DNA of 64,000 nucleotides from Clostridia bacterium (GCA_017472255.1 JAFUQU010000033.1:1-64000); one strand, 5' to 3'. Positions 31,977 through 40,850 are shown, counted from the first letter of the stretch. Notes: generated by a model not told the origin, from the sequence alone. Translations and numbers: made by a program.

Positions 31977-34126
31977 AGAATAAAAAACTTCGGATTGCGC
32001 TCGGATCAGCTGCGGGCGCGGTTGTACTGGTCATCGCCATTGTGCTGATCACGGGGCTGGTGAAATCCTCCCAGGTGAAAACGCTGATCAATCAGCAGAA
32101 CTATGTGGCTTCCAAGCTCATTGAACTGGGCGATTACGAAATCGGTCTCCAGCTGGCGGCTGAAACCGATCAGAAGCAGAGTAACGCCGTTTCCCGTCAG
32201 CTGATTGTGCTGGCGTCCGGCTTCCAGGCGGAATTCGAGGAAGCGGTGGCATGGGCGGAAAGCTATCTTGCCGAGGGAAGCGACCCGGTGATTGTGGAGA
32301 CGAAAAACCTGATTGCCGATCAGATCGAAGCCCAGACCGCCGGGCAGCCGACCACGTCCGGCTGGGGCAGTTATGAGGTACAGATGTACCTGACCGACGA
32401 AACCCGCGTGGAGCTGCTGGCGATTCTGCTGCGTGTGCAGGAAGGCATCAACGTGAAGAAAAGCGGCGCCAACATTCAGGCGATGATCGAGATGCTGTCC
32501 GCGTCGGGCGGCGGAAGCTCGGCGGCCATGCAGACGATCAGCGCGGACAAATCCCTGCTGGCGCAGAAGATTCAGACGGTGCTCAAGCTGGAGCAGAACG
32601 ATTACGAAGGCGCTTACGAACTGGCGGAGGATATGTTCGCCAAGGATGATTCCTTCTCAATCCGCGCGCTGCTTGCCAATCTGGCGGCCACCGGTGCCAT
32701 CGGAACGGAGAACCGCAGTGAGGCGGTTGACAAGCTCTATACCCAGCGCAATGAGCTGTACACCCAGCTGGGCGAGCTTCAGTCCGCGCTGAATCAGGCC
32801 GACAGCGAGAAGAAGCAGACGCGCATCGAACAGCAGATTGCCGAAACCGAGGCGAAGATCGACGAAATCGATTTGGAAATTTCCAGCGAACCGGTGAAGC
32901 GCGCCATCAACTTCATTGAGCTGAAAACTCCTGTGGCGGACAAGAAAACCGATGCATACAACATGGAGCTTGCCTATCTGAACTATCTGGCGGGCAACGA
33001 AAGCAAGGCTCAGCAGCTGTTGGTTGGCATGATGACCGACACCGAAGCCGGCACCGAACCGGTTTCGATTCTTGCTTCCGACCTGTCCCAGACCTATCAG
33101 GAAAACAACAGCTCCGATAAGAGCACCAAACTGCGCCGTCTGTGGGAGCGGGTCAGCGAGATTCTTTACCTGATCGAGAGCGACCGCACCACACGCGATA
33201 CCAGCTTCTATGAGTTTGTGCTGAATATGCTGGAGCAGCTGTACAACGGTTTGATTATCCGCGACATCGATACCTCCGACTTCCCCACGGTGCGCGTGAC
33301 GGTAAACATCGCCAGCGAGACCGATCGGAAGCTGAAAAAGGATGATTTCTCCGTTGAGGATATGGATGCGCAGATCAAAAAGCTGACCCTCCTTGACATG
33401 GAAAAGGTGGAGAACAACGACGAGCTTTCGGTTATGCTGGTGGTTGACCGAAGCGGAAGCATGGACGGTCTCAGCATGACGAATACCAAATCGGCTGTAG
33501 TCAATTTCATCCGCAGTGTGGATGAAACGGTCGATCTCGGTCTGGTGGCGTTTGATTCGGGCGCTGAGCTGCTGACGCCGCTGGGAAGCAGCCGCACCGA
33601 GCTGCTGGCGGACGTGAACTCGCTGTATGCGTCGGGCGGAACCAGCATTTATTCCGGTTTGAAGGTTGCCGGTGACGCGCTGACCGGACGGGGCGGGCGC
33701 AAGGTGATTATCCTGCTGTCCGACGGCGTGGACGGCAGCGGCAACATGATCGACACGGTGCTGGAGGAGCTGCGGCTGAAAAACATCTATGTGTACACCA
33801 TCGGTATTACGGGCGCGGACAGCCAGTATCTGAGCTACATCGCCGATTACTGCGGCGGTAAGTTCCTGCGTGCCGATGACAGCAGCCTGCTCAGCGAAAT
33901 CTATTCGTCCATCGGCGAGTACATGGCAAACGACTATGTTCTTGAGTTTGTGGCAACGCAGGATCTGGAGGATTTCTCCCGGTATCTGCGCATTACCACC
34001 GACACGCTGAACGCCACCTCGAACAGCGAATACGACGTAGGCGTGTCCGCCGATGAAATCGCGGACGAAGCGCTGCTGACGCCCCTTTACGACTGCTTCC
34101 GTCAGATCGGCGGATCGGCGTCCTGA
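31973..34126 (+). CDS. Membrane-anchored von Willebrand factor A (VWA) protein
   Basis: 717 residues. A signal-anchor helix (about 8-30) is followed by a long helical region (30-450), including a coiled-coil-like Gln/Glu/Lys stretch near 255-305. A VWA domain spans about 484-660, with the MIDAS metal site visible as DRSGSMDG, a conserved Thr in GGTSIYSGL and the Asp of LSDGVDG. VWA domains bind metal and protein ligands and occur at the tips of pili in Gram-positive adhesins. It is translationally coupled to the LRR gene. A role as a pilus-linked adhesin or signalling partner is inferred. Confidence 0.85.
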   Translation: MKNKKLRIALGSAAGAVVLVIAIVLITGLVKSSQVKTLINQQNYVASKLIELGDYEIGLQLAAETDQKQSNAVSRQLIVLASGFQAEFEEAVAWAESYLAEGSDPVIVETKNLIADQIEAQTAGQPTTSGWGSYEVQMYLTDETRVELLAILLRVQEGINVKKSGANIQAMIEMLSASGGGSSAAMQTISADKSLLAQKIQTVLKLEQNDYEGAYELAEDMFAKDDSFSIRALLANLAATGAIGTENRSEAVDKLYTQRNELYTQLGELQSALNQADSEKKQTRIEQQIAETEAKIDEIDLEISSEPVKRAINFIELKTPVADKKTDAYNMELAYLNYLAGNESKAQQLLVGMMTDTEAGTEPVSILASDLSQTYQENNSSDKSTKLRRLWERVSEILYLIESDRTTRDTSFYEFVLNMLEQLYNGLIIRDIDTSDFPTVRVTVNIASETDRKLKKDDFSVEDMDAQIKKLTLLDMEKVENNDELSVMLVVDRSGSMDGLSMTNTKSAVVNFIRSVDETVDLGLVAFDSGAELLTPLGSSRTELLADVNSLYASGGTSIYSGLKVAGDALTGRGGRKVIILLSDGVDGSGNMIDTVLEELRLKNIYVYTIGITGADSQYLSYIADYCGGKFLRADDSSLLSEIYSSIGEYMANDYVLEFVATQDLEDFSRYLRITTDTLNATSNSEYDVGVSADEIADEALLTPLYDCFRQIGGSAS

Positions 34127-34141
34127 TTGGAGGATTGAGTG

Positions 34142-34552
34142 ATGGAAGAAAATAAAACTCCCAACGAAGAAGTGATCATCGAGACTACGGCGGAGGAAAA
34201 GCCGAAGAAAGGGCTGTCCCGGGGCGGAGAGCTGCTGATCAGCGTGATTCTGCTGGTCGTGGGCATTCTGTTTGTGGCGGGAGGCGTGGTGAGCCTGTTT
34301 AAGACGCGCGGCACACAGCTGTTGTTCCTTGACGCGGCGGTGGGCAGACGGTATGGCTACTGGTGGCTGTATCTGATCATCGGCGCAGTGCTGGCGCTGG
34401 TCGGGCTGGTTATGCTGCTTCACGGTCTGAAGCGTCCGAAGGATGCTCCTGCGGCGAAGAAAGAGGAAGCGGCGCCGGAAGCGCCCGCCAAGCAGGCTGC
34501 ACTTCCCGCGTCGGAGGAAAAATCCGACGCTGACGGCGAAAACAAGGCATGA
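34142..34552 (+). CDS. Two-helix membrane protein of unknown function
   Basis: 136 residues with an acidic N-terminus (about 1-25), two membrane helices (LLISVILLVVGILFVAGGVV and YLIIGAVLALVGLVMLL) and a charged Ala/Glu/Lys-rich C-terminal tail. GGAGG lies 8 nt before the ATG at 34142. No family recognised. It overlaps the next gene by an ATGA junction and is clearly part of the operon. Confidence 0.7.
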   Translation: MEENKTPNEEVIIETTAEEKPKKGLSRGGELLISVILLVVGILFVAGGVVSLFKTRGTQLLFLDAAVGRRYGYWWLYLIIGAVLALVGLVMLLHGLKRPKDAPAAKKEEAAPEAPAKQAALPASEEKSDADGENKA

Positions 34553-35022
34553 TCTATCGGATCGTGCGCTGTCTGGCGGCGGCGATATGCGGGCTGGTGA
34601 TGGGAGCGTACACCAATACGCTGGAATATCGCCTGCGCAGCGGCATGAGCATGGTGGAGAAGGATTGCCACTGCACGAGCTGCGGCTGTGTGCTGCAGCT
34701 GCGGGATCAGATTCCGCTGCTGTCCTGGCTGATGCTTCGGGGGCGATGCCGGAACTGCGGTGCGCCCATCAGCCCTCGCTATCCGCTGGTGGAAGGCGGT
34801 GTCATGCTGCTTTATCTGCTGGCGGCGCTGCTGACCGCGCCCCGTGTGATACCGGTGCTGTGCGTTGGCGCTGTGGGAATTCTGGCTTATATCGCCATCT
34901 CGCTGGCGGTGAGGGGATGCTTTCAACCGAATCGGCGATGGCTGTCGGGAGCGGGGATGATCGCGTATTATCAGCTGCTCATCGGCGTGATTCTGACCAT
35001 GGTGAATATCGCGCTGGGGTGA
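34549..35022 (+). CDS. Stand-alone prepilin-peptidase N-terminal (A24_N/DiS-P-DiS) domain protein
   Basis: 157 residues. The first half matches the cytoplasmic Cys-rich domain of PilD-type prepilin peptidases: two CxxC pairs (HCTSCG near residue 42 and RCRNCG near 67) around DQIPLLSWLMLRG, then PISPRYPLVEGG. In PilD this domain binds zinc and is linked to N-methylation of pilins. About three membrane helices follow, but neither catalytic Asp motif (GGGD) is present. It may partner the A24 catalytic protein at 23718, forming a split enzyme (inferred). Last gene before the operon terminator; coupled by ATGA to the preceding gene. Confidence 0.8.
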   Translation: MIYRIVRCLAAAICGLVMGAYTNTLEYRLRSGMSMVEKDCHCTSCGCVLQLRDQIPLLSWLMLRGRCRNCGAPISPRYPLVEGGVMLLYLLAALLTAPRVIPVLCVGAVGILAYIAISLAVRGCFQPNRRWLSGAGMIAYYQLLIGVILTMVNIALG

Positions 35023-35060
35023 AACAAAAACAGGGATTCTGCATATACTGAAAAGGAACA

Positions 35061-35089
35061 AAGGCGTTCAGCAATGAGCGCCTTTTTGA
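35061..35089 (+). terminator. Strong terminator closing the Tad operon, just ahead of asnB
   Basis: A 10-bp stem with one G-U pair (35061-35070 with 35075-35084), GCAA loop and a TTTTTGATT tail. It ends only 20 nt before the asnB start codon, so it either isolates asnB from the Tad operon or acts as an attenuator. Confidence 0.85.
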
Positions 35090-35104
35090 TTGGGAGGAAT
35101 GATT

Positions 35105-36952
35105 ATGTGCGGAATCGCGGGGCAAATTGCCGCCGAAGCGGAAATTGCAGAGCGGGGCAGAACGGACGTCTATCGGAATATGCTGTCAAGTATGCGCCAT
35201 CGGGGGCCGGATCAGGATGGCACCTTCATCGACGGTTGTGCGGCGCTGCTTCACGCCCGGCTGGCGATCGTCGATCTGGAGAATGGGCGTCAGCCCATGA
35301 CACTGATCCGGGGCGGGCAGGAGTATACGCTGGTTTACAACGGCGAGCTGTACAACACCGACGAGCTGCGGGAACAGCTTCTCAAAAAGGGTCACAAATT
35401 CAAGGGATATTCGGATACGGAGGTACTTCTCCACAGCTATGTGGAATGGCGGGACGGCTGCGTGGAGCGTCTGAATGGTATTTTCGCCTTTGCCGTCTGG
35501 GAGAGCCACACCCGGCAGCTGTTTCTGGCGCGGGACCGCATCGGCGTGAAGCCGTTGTTTTACGCCAATCGGGGCGGGAGTCTGCTGTTCGCTTCCGAGA
35601 TCAAGACGCTGCTTTGCCATCCGCTGGTGCAGCCGGTCATCGACCGGCAGGGGTTGACCGAGCTGATTGCCGTCGGTCCCGGACGGACGCCGGGATGCGG
35701 TGTCTTCCGGGATGTCCGCGAGGTGATGCCCGGCTGCTGCGGCTATTATGATCAGCAGGCGGATAAGCTGACCCTGCGCACCTACTGGACGCTGGCTGAC
35801 CGGGTTTGCTCCGACAGCTTTGAGACAGCGGTGGAAAAGGTGCGCTGGCTGGTAACGGACGCCATAAAGCGCCAGCTGGTCAGCGATGTCCCGGTCTGCA
35901 CCTTCCTGTCGGGCGGGTTGGATTCGAGCATCATTTCGGCGGTGGCGCGCCGCCATCTGGCAGAGCAGGGAAAGGTGCTGGACACCATGACCATCGACTA
36001 TCGGGGCAATGACGTCCACTTCCACAGCACCAAATTCCAGCCCACCAGCGACAGCGCCTATGTGCCGATCATGTCTGGCTTTTTGGGATCCCGGCAGCAT
36101 ACAGTGGTCATCGAGACCGAACAGCTCGTCCCGGCGCTGTACGAAGCGGTGCGTGCCCGCGATCTGCCGGGCATGGCGGATGTGGACGCCTCGCTGCTGC
36201 TCTTTTGCAAAGAGATACGCAAGACTGCCACGGTGGCGCTGTCCGGCGAGTGCGCCGACGAAATTTTCGGCGGCTATCCATGGTTCCGGGATAAGACCAT
36301 CCGTGACCGTTACGGCTTTCCGTGGGCGCAGTCCACCGATTATCGGGCGTCCTTCCTGCGGGAAGATCTGGCGGCGAAGATTGACTGCGCCGGTTATGTG
36401 AACGAGCGCTATCAGCAAACCTTGTCCGAAACGCCCGTGCTTCCTCTGCGGGACGCGGATGAGACGCGGATGCGGCAGATGGTTATGCTGAACTTCCGCT
36501 GGTTCATGCAGACGCTGCTTGACCGTAAAGACCGCATGAGTATGTATTCCAGCCTTGAGGTGCGCGTACCCTTCTGCGATTACCGCATCGCCGAATACCT
36601 GTACACGCTGCCATGGGAATATAAGGATTACAAGAGCGTGGAGAAGGGGCTTCTGCGGAAAGCTATGCGCGGTCTGCTGCCCGATGAGATTCTCTGGCGG
36701 AAGAAAAGCCCCTATCCCAAGACCCACAATCCGGCGTATCTTACGGCGGTGTCGGATGAATTACGGCAGGTGCTGGCGGATCATGATTCGCCGATTTTCG
36801 AGCTTGTCAGCCGGGATGCGCTTGAGGGGCTGTTGAGTGCCGACCTGTCCACGCCATGGTATGGGCAGCTGATGACCACTCCCCAGACGATTGCATATAT
36901 GCTGCAGCTGAATTACTGGATGAAACAGTATGGTGTAAAGATCGTTGATTGA
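35105..36952 (+). CDS. asnB: Asparagine synthase (glutamine-hydrolysing)
   Basis: 615 residues, normal for bacterial AsnB. Cys2 directly after Met1 (MCGIAG) is the glutaminase nucleophile. RHRGPDQDG, LAIVDLENGRQPM, NGELYN and SDTEVLLHSY form the glutamine site. SGGLDSS near residue 273 is the ATP pyrophosphatase loop, and SGECADEIFGGYP follows. It makes asparagine from aspartate, glutamine and ATP in the cytoplasm. The start at 35105 is fixed by the required Met-Cys and by GGGAGG 7 nt upstream. No clear promoter lies between the preceding terminator and the gene. Confidence 0.95.
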   Translation: MCGIAGQIAAEAEIAERGRTDVYRNMLSSMRHRGPDQDGTFIDGCAALLHARLAIVDLENGRQPMTLIRGGQEYTLVYNGELYNTDELREQLLKKGHKFKGYSDTEVLLHSYVEWRDGCVERLNGIFAFAVWESHTRQLFLARDRIGVKPLFYANRGGSLLFASEIKTLLCHPLVQPVIDRQGLTELIAVGPGRTPGCGVFRDVREVMPGCCGYYDQQADKLTLRTYWTLADRVCSDSFETAVEKVRWLVTDAIKRQLVSDVPVCTFLSGGLDSSIISAVARRHLAEQGKVLDTMTIDYRGNDVHFHSTKFQPTSDSAYVPIMSGFLGSRQHTVVIETEQLVPALYEAVRARDLPGMADVDASLLLFCKEIRKTATVALSGECADEIFGGYPWFRDKTIRDRYGFPWAQSTDYRASFLREDLAAKIDCAGYVNERYQQTLSETPVLPLRDADETRMRQMVMLNFRWFMQTLLDRKDRMSMYSSLEVRVPFCDYRIAEYLYTLPWEYKDYKSVEKGLLRKAMRGLLPDEILWRKKSPYPKTHNPAYLTAVSDELRQVLADHDSPIFELVSRDALEGLLSADLSTPWYGQLMTTPQTIAYMLQLNYWMKQYGVKIVD

Positions 36953-37028
36953 AAAAAAATAACACCATGTATGATTCGCATATGTCGGGGCAAGATAAAA
37001 ACGAACCCAGACAAAGGAGTGAATCAAA

Positions 37029-37691
37029 ATGTTCAAGCATGAGAAAATGCTGTTTCATCCCGTGGGCGTGGAGAAGCCCAATCCCCAATACGCGGCGCTG
37101 TTACAGGAACAGCTCGGCGGCGGAAACGGTGAGCTGAAGGCTGCCATGCAGTATATGTCCCAGAGCTTTCGCGTCAAGGATCCGGATATCAAAGACCTGT
37201 TTCTGGACATTGCTGCCGAGGAACTGGGACATATGGAAATGGTTGCCCAGACCATCAACCTGCTGAACGGTCACGATGTGGACGCAGAACAGGTACAGGC
37301 GGGTGAAATCCAGAGCCATGTGCTGCTGGGACTGAATCCCGGTCTGATCAATGCGTCGGGTTATTCCTGGACGGGCGATTATGTGACAGTTACCGGCGAT
37401 CTCTGCGCCGATCTGCTCAGCAATATTGCATCCGAGCAGCGGGCGAAGGTGGTTTACGAGTATCTCTACCGCCAGATTGATGATAAGAAGGTGCGCGAGA
37501 CCATCGATTTTCTGCTGAATCGTGAAGAAGCACACAATCAGATGTTCCGCGATGCCTTCAACAAGGTGCAGGATACCGGCTCCAACCAGGACTTCGGCAC
37601 CACGAAAGCCGCGCGGATGTATTTCTCCATGTCCAATCCCGGCGAGAATGCCTTCGCGGGGAATGAGGTCAAGGCGCCTGCTTTTACCTGA
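37029..37691 (+). CDS. Manganese catalase / CotJC-like spore coat protein
   Basis: 220 residues forming a four-helix ferritin-like bundle. The expected di-manganese ligands are visible: Glu35 in GNGELKAAMQY, Glu65 and His68 in EELGHMEM, a Glu in SEQRAKVVYEYL near 150, and Glu/His in REEAHNQMF near 180. The family breaks down hydrogen peroxide; short members such as CotJC are spore coat proteins. AAAGGAG lies 9 nt before the ATG. It is followed by a terminator. Whether it is a free catalase or coat protein cannot be settled, but it supports a spore-forming relative. Confidence 0.9.
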   Translation: MFKHEKMLFHPVGVEKPNPQYAALLQEQLGGGNGELKAAMQYMSQSFRVKDPDIKDLFLDIAAEELGHMEMVAQTINLLNGHDVDAEQVQAGEIQSHVLLGLNPGLINASGYSWTGDYVTVTGDLCADLLSNIASEQRAKVVYEYLYRQIDDKKVRETIDFLLNREEAHNQMFRDAFNKVQDTGSNQDFGTTKAARMYFSMSNPGENAFAGNEVKAPAFT

Positions 37692-37699
37692 CGGGACAA

Positions 37700-37731
37700 A
37701 AAAGCGTCGTATGAAAATACGGCGCTTTTTG
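37700..37731. terminator. Bidirectional terminator between convergent genes
   Basis: A 13-bp stem with one G-U pair (37700-37712 with 37717-37729), GAAA loop and T-tracts on both strands. It closes the catalase gene (+) and the epimerase operon (-). Confidence 0.9.
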
Positions 37732-37740
37732 TTATAATAT

Positions 37741-38751
37741 TTAATGATTTTCCAGATATGCGTCCATACGTTGATTTACTGCCTCGCTTCCGGGGAAGAA
37801 GATTCCCTTCGGCAGCGCAGACAGCTCGCGCTTGAGACCGTCGTACAGGCTGGACAGCTCCGACTGCTTCAGACCGGTGATGTTGAGAATTTTGCTGTTG
37901 TCCACAATCCGGTCAAAGAGACGGTCGTAGTCCAGCTGCCAGCGGGCGAAGCGGCGTCCCGGCTGCTCGTTCGGATCAAGGATTGATAGATAATCCTCCT
38001 TGTCCACCGTGATGTAGTTCAGCCCGACCAGCTCGCGGTAATAGCCCGCCACCGTTTCCCAGGTGTTGTGCTCGGAGGTGGCGACGGTGAATACGTCGCG
38101 GCAAGCCGCCTTGTTCAGCAGCAGGCGGGCGATCATCTTTGCCACGTCGCCGCCCCAGGACATGGTAGCCTGCACACCCATGGCTTCCTTTGGCAGCACC
38201 ACCGTTTTTCCGGCAAGGGCGCGGTTGACTACCACGTTGGCTTCCAATGTGACCAGCTGGAAGCGGCGCTTGGAATAGGTGATGGCGGGACGGATTGCCG
38301 TCCAGTTGGAGAAGCTGGAGGCTTTCAGAATATCCTCGCCCCGGGCTTTGTACAGCGAATAGTCCTCCACGGGGCGGAATTCCTCGTCCTTTGATACATC
38401 CAGCAGGCGGGGAGAGGTTTCCACGATGGGGTGCTCCTCGTTGGCATAGACCCGGTAGGAGGAGAGGTAGATGTAATGGTCGGTGTGCTCCAGCAGCAGG
38501 CGGTGGTGGGCTTCGAAATCCGCGGTGTTATAGATGAGGAAGTCCACGATGCCGTTGTAATCGTTTTTCAGCAGCTCGGCAAGGAACGTCATATCCTTGG
38601 CATTGGCTGTCTGAATATAGCGCAGATTGGAATTGTCGGATTCGACGGCATCCAGCGACACCACATCCACCGCATAGCCCATGGAAAGCAGCTCGGGCAC
38701 CAGATAGACGCCCATGGCGCCCGTGCCGCCCAGAATGAGTATCTTCTTCAT
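37741..38751 (-). CDS. NAD-dependent epimerase/dehydratase family protein (extended SDR-like)
   Basis: 336 residues. The Rossmann start KKILILGGTGAMG is clear, and the active-site Tyr-x-x-x-Lys is probably YSLYKARG near residue 130, after SSYRVYANE. The C-terminal half resembles the substrate domain of nucleotide-sugar epimerases and reductases. AAGGAG sits 6 nt before the ATG. It is the last of three minus-strand oxidoreductase genes (40795 to 37741) with gaps of 10 and 24 nt. The substrate is unknown; joint modification of one sugar by the three enzymes is inferred. Confidence 0.8.
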   Translation of the reverse strand: MKKILILGGTGAMGVYLVPELLSMGYAVDVVSLDAVESDNSNLRYIQTANAKDMTFLAELLKNDYNGIVDFLIYNTADFEAHHRLLLEHTDHYIYLSSYRVYANEEHPIVETSPRLLDVSKDEEFRPVEDYSLYKARGEDILKASSFSNWTAIRPAITYSKRRFQLVTLEANVVVNRALAGKTVVLPKEAMGVQATMSWGGDVAKMIARLLLNKAACRDVFTVATSEHNTWETVAGYYRELVGLNYITVDKEDYLSILDPNEQPGRRFARWQLDYDRLFDRIVDNSKILNITGLKQSELSSLYDGLKRELSALPKGIFFPGSEAVNQRMDAYLENH

Positions 38752-38761
38752 GGCGAACTCC

Positions 38762-39745
38762 TTACTTTACGGTCAGCACAACCTTGCCCACATTTTCGCC
38801 CCGCTGGAGGATGGCGTGAGCGGCTTCCGCTTCGGTGATGGGCAGAACCTTGTAAATGGACGGCTTCATCAGACCGGCTTCCACCTTCGGCCAGACGTTT
38901 TTCACCAGCTCGGCCAGCAGTTCGGCCTTGAACGCCGGCGTGCGGGAACGCAGGGTAGAACCGATGATGCGCACGTTGCGGACATAAATGTTTTTCAGGT
39001 CGATTTCGGTGATCTGTCCGGCGAGAGCCGCGATCATAATCCAGCGCGCGCCGTGCGCCAGATAAGGCAGACAGCCGCCCATGCCCTTGCCGCCTAGACA
39101 GTCGATGGCTACATCCACGGGATGTCCGGCTTCCAGCTGGGCTTTCAGCACGTCGGCGAGGTTTTCCTTGGACGTGTCAACCACGATGTCCGCGCCGAGG
39201 GGCTTAATCTTTTCCGCGATTTCGGCGGACAGGACGGTGGTGATCACACGCAGACCGAAGGCTTTCGCCATGGGGATAACCACGCTGGCCAGACCCGATG
39301 CGCCCGCCTGCATCAGCAGGGTGTCGCCCGCCTTTGCCTTGCCCTCGTGGAACAGGTTCAGGTAAGCGGTGGCGTAGGCTTCGGGCATGGCGGAGGCTTC
39401 CACGAGGGAGCGTCCCTTGGGAACGGGCATCAGCATATCGTACTTCACGTTGACATACTCGGCGTAACCGCCGCCGCCAAGCAGCGCGCAGACCTCATCG
39501 CCCAGCTTCCAGTTGGATTTTTCAGCGGCGACCTTGCCGATTTCGACGATTTTGCCGGAAATCTCCAGACCCATCCAGTCGGGACAGCCGGGAGGGGGCG
39601 GATAATCGCCGTCGCGCTGCATCAGGTCGGCGCGGTTCAGGGCGGCGCAGTGGATTTCGACGAGGACGTCCTCATCGCCGACGACGGGATTCGGCACGTC
39701 GCTCCAGGAGAGGGATTTATCGGGGTTTACGAGAATTGCTTTCAT
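38762..39745 (-). CDS. Zinc-independent MDR oxidoreductase (quinone oxidoreductase-like)
   Basis: 327 residues of the medium-chain dehydrogenase/reductase superfamily. The N-terminal GroES-like domain contains NRADLMQRDGDYP and GLEISGKIVEIG; the cofactor domain contains the glycine-rich QAGASGLASVVI. The catalytic zinc ligands of alcohol dehydrogenases are absent, so it belongs with NADPH:quinone oxidoreductase/PIG3-like enzymes. AAAGGAAA precedes the ATG. It is the middle gene of the three-gene oxidoreductase operon. Confidence 0.85.
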   Translation of the reverse strand: MKAILVNPDKSLSWSDVPNPVVGDEDVLVEIHCAALNRADLMQRDGDYPPPPGCPDWMGLEISGKIVEIGKVAAEKSNWKLGDEVCALLGGGGYAEYVNVKYDMLMPVPKGRSLVEASAMPEAYATAYLNLFHEGKAKAGDTLLMQAGASGLASVVIPMAKAFGLRVITTVLSAEIAEKIKPLGADIVVDTSKENLADVLKAQLEAGHPVDVAIDCLGGKGMGGCLPYLAHGARWIMIAALAGQITEIDLKNIYVRNVRIIGSTLRSRTPAFKAELLAELVKNVWPKVEAGLMKPSIYKVLPITEAEAAHAILQRGENVGKVVLTVK

Positions 39746-39769
39746 AGTATGTTTCCTTTCAATGCGGTG

Positions 39770-40795
39770 TTACAGCTCAAGCTTTTTTGTGTAATCGATC
39801 TTCTCGCCGCAGGCTGCCAGAATGATGCGGTGCAGCTGCGCTTCGTATTCGAGGCTGACGGGGTTGGTCTTTTCTCCGCGCGCCATGGCGGCGAAGTCTG
39901 CCATCATGCTGTCGTAGCGGTTGACGGCTTCGGACTTGTCGTATACGCCGTCCGTGTTCCAGCCCTTGCCGGGAGTGCAGACACGGCTGCGGGTGATTTG
40001 CAGACCATTCTCTACCGCCTGCTCCAGCGGACGCAACTCCACGGTCTTCTTCGTGCCGCAGACTACCAGCTGACGGCGGAGGAAGCCGCCGTATTCCAGC
40101 GCGCAGGTCTTAGCGAAGGAATAGCCGTTTTTGTAGCGGAAGGAAGCCATGCCGAAGTCCTCGGCGGTGACGCCCTCGTGACCGATGACAGCGTTCATGG
40201 GGATGACTTCTTCAGGAACGCCGCAAATTTGCACGATCAGGTCAACCAGATGGCAACCCAGGAAGTACATCATGCCGCCCTTGAAATGATCGAGCCACTG
40301 GCGCTTGTTGGCGACGTGTTCACAGTCCATATGCGCTTCCACGCAGAAGATTTCGCCCAGCTCACCGTTTTTGATCTGCTGCATCAGGTCGATGATCATG
40401 GGATTGTAGCGGTACATATAGCCCAGCTGAAGCGGAACATTTCCGTTGATGGCGGCACGGCACAGTTCATCGAACTCCTCCTGAGAGGGCGTGCCGGGCT
40501 TATCCATATGGACGGGCAGACCCTTCTTCACAGCGGCCAGCGCGTATTCGGTCAGGTGCCAGTCGTCGGTTTCGACGATGACAGCGTCAAGACCGGGAAT
40601 TTCCAGCAGCTCCTCCGGAGTCATGCGCGGAACGCCGTTCTTGGTGAAAGTATCATGGGGCGTGCGGTCTTCCTCGCCGATGCCGGGGGCGTAGGCTGCC
40701 ATCTCAAACAGCTCGCTCTGACGGAGGCAGCTGTCGAAGGTGGGGACGGCATGGTCGTGTCCGATGCCGATCTGTGCGACTTTCAATCTTTTCAT
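39770..40795 (-). CDS. Gfo/Idh/MocA-family oxidoreductase
   Basis: 341 residues. The N-terminal Rossmann domain (KVAQIGIGHDHA) carries VHMDKPGTPS, the family's EKP-type motif with the catalytic Lys. GYMYRYNP and GGMMYFLGCHLVDLI follow in the substrate domain, with the conserved His. Members oxidise or reduce sugars, inositols and sugar acids with NAD(P). AAAGGAG is about 7 nt before the ATG. It is the first gene of the operon and is divergent from two AraC genes, so sugar-dependent induction is likely. The substrate is unknown. Confidence 0.88.
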   Translation of the reverse strand: MKRLKVAQIGIGHDHAVPTFDSCLRQSELFEMAAYAPGIGEEDRTPHDTFTKNGVPRMTPEELLEIPGLDAVIVETDDWHLTEYALAAVKKGLPVHMDKPGTPSQEEFDELCRAAINGNVPLQLGYMYRYNPMIIDLMQQIKNGELGEIFCVEAHMDCEHVANKRQWLDHFKGGMMYFLGCHLVDLIVQICGVPEEVIPMNAVIGHEGVTAEDFGMASFRYKNGYSFAKTCALEYGGFLRRQLVVCGTKKTVELRPLEQAVENGLQITRSRVCTPGKGWNTDGVYDKSEAVNRYDSMMADFAAMARGEKTNPVSLEYEAQLHRIILAACGEKIDYTKKLEL

Positions 40796-40850
40796 GGTTG
40801 GTGCTCCTTTTCTGGCAGATAGAATCTGTCAAAATATTTATTCTAAAATA

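Noticed and set aside
35026..35041. 16-nt match AAAAACAGGGATTCTG shared with 55004-55019
   Set aside because: At 55004 it is the left arm of a terminator; at 35026 the right arm is missing. One such match in 64 kb is within chance.
39122..40822. Open frame of 566 codons on the plus strand
   Set aside because: Antisense to the MDR and Gfo/Idh/MocA genes; no domain or ribosome site.
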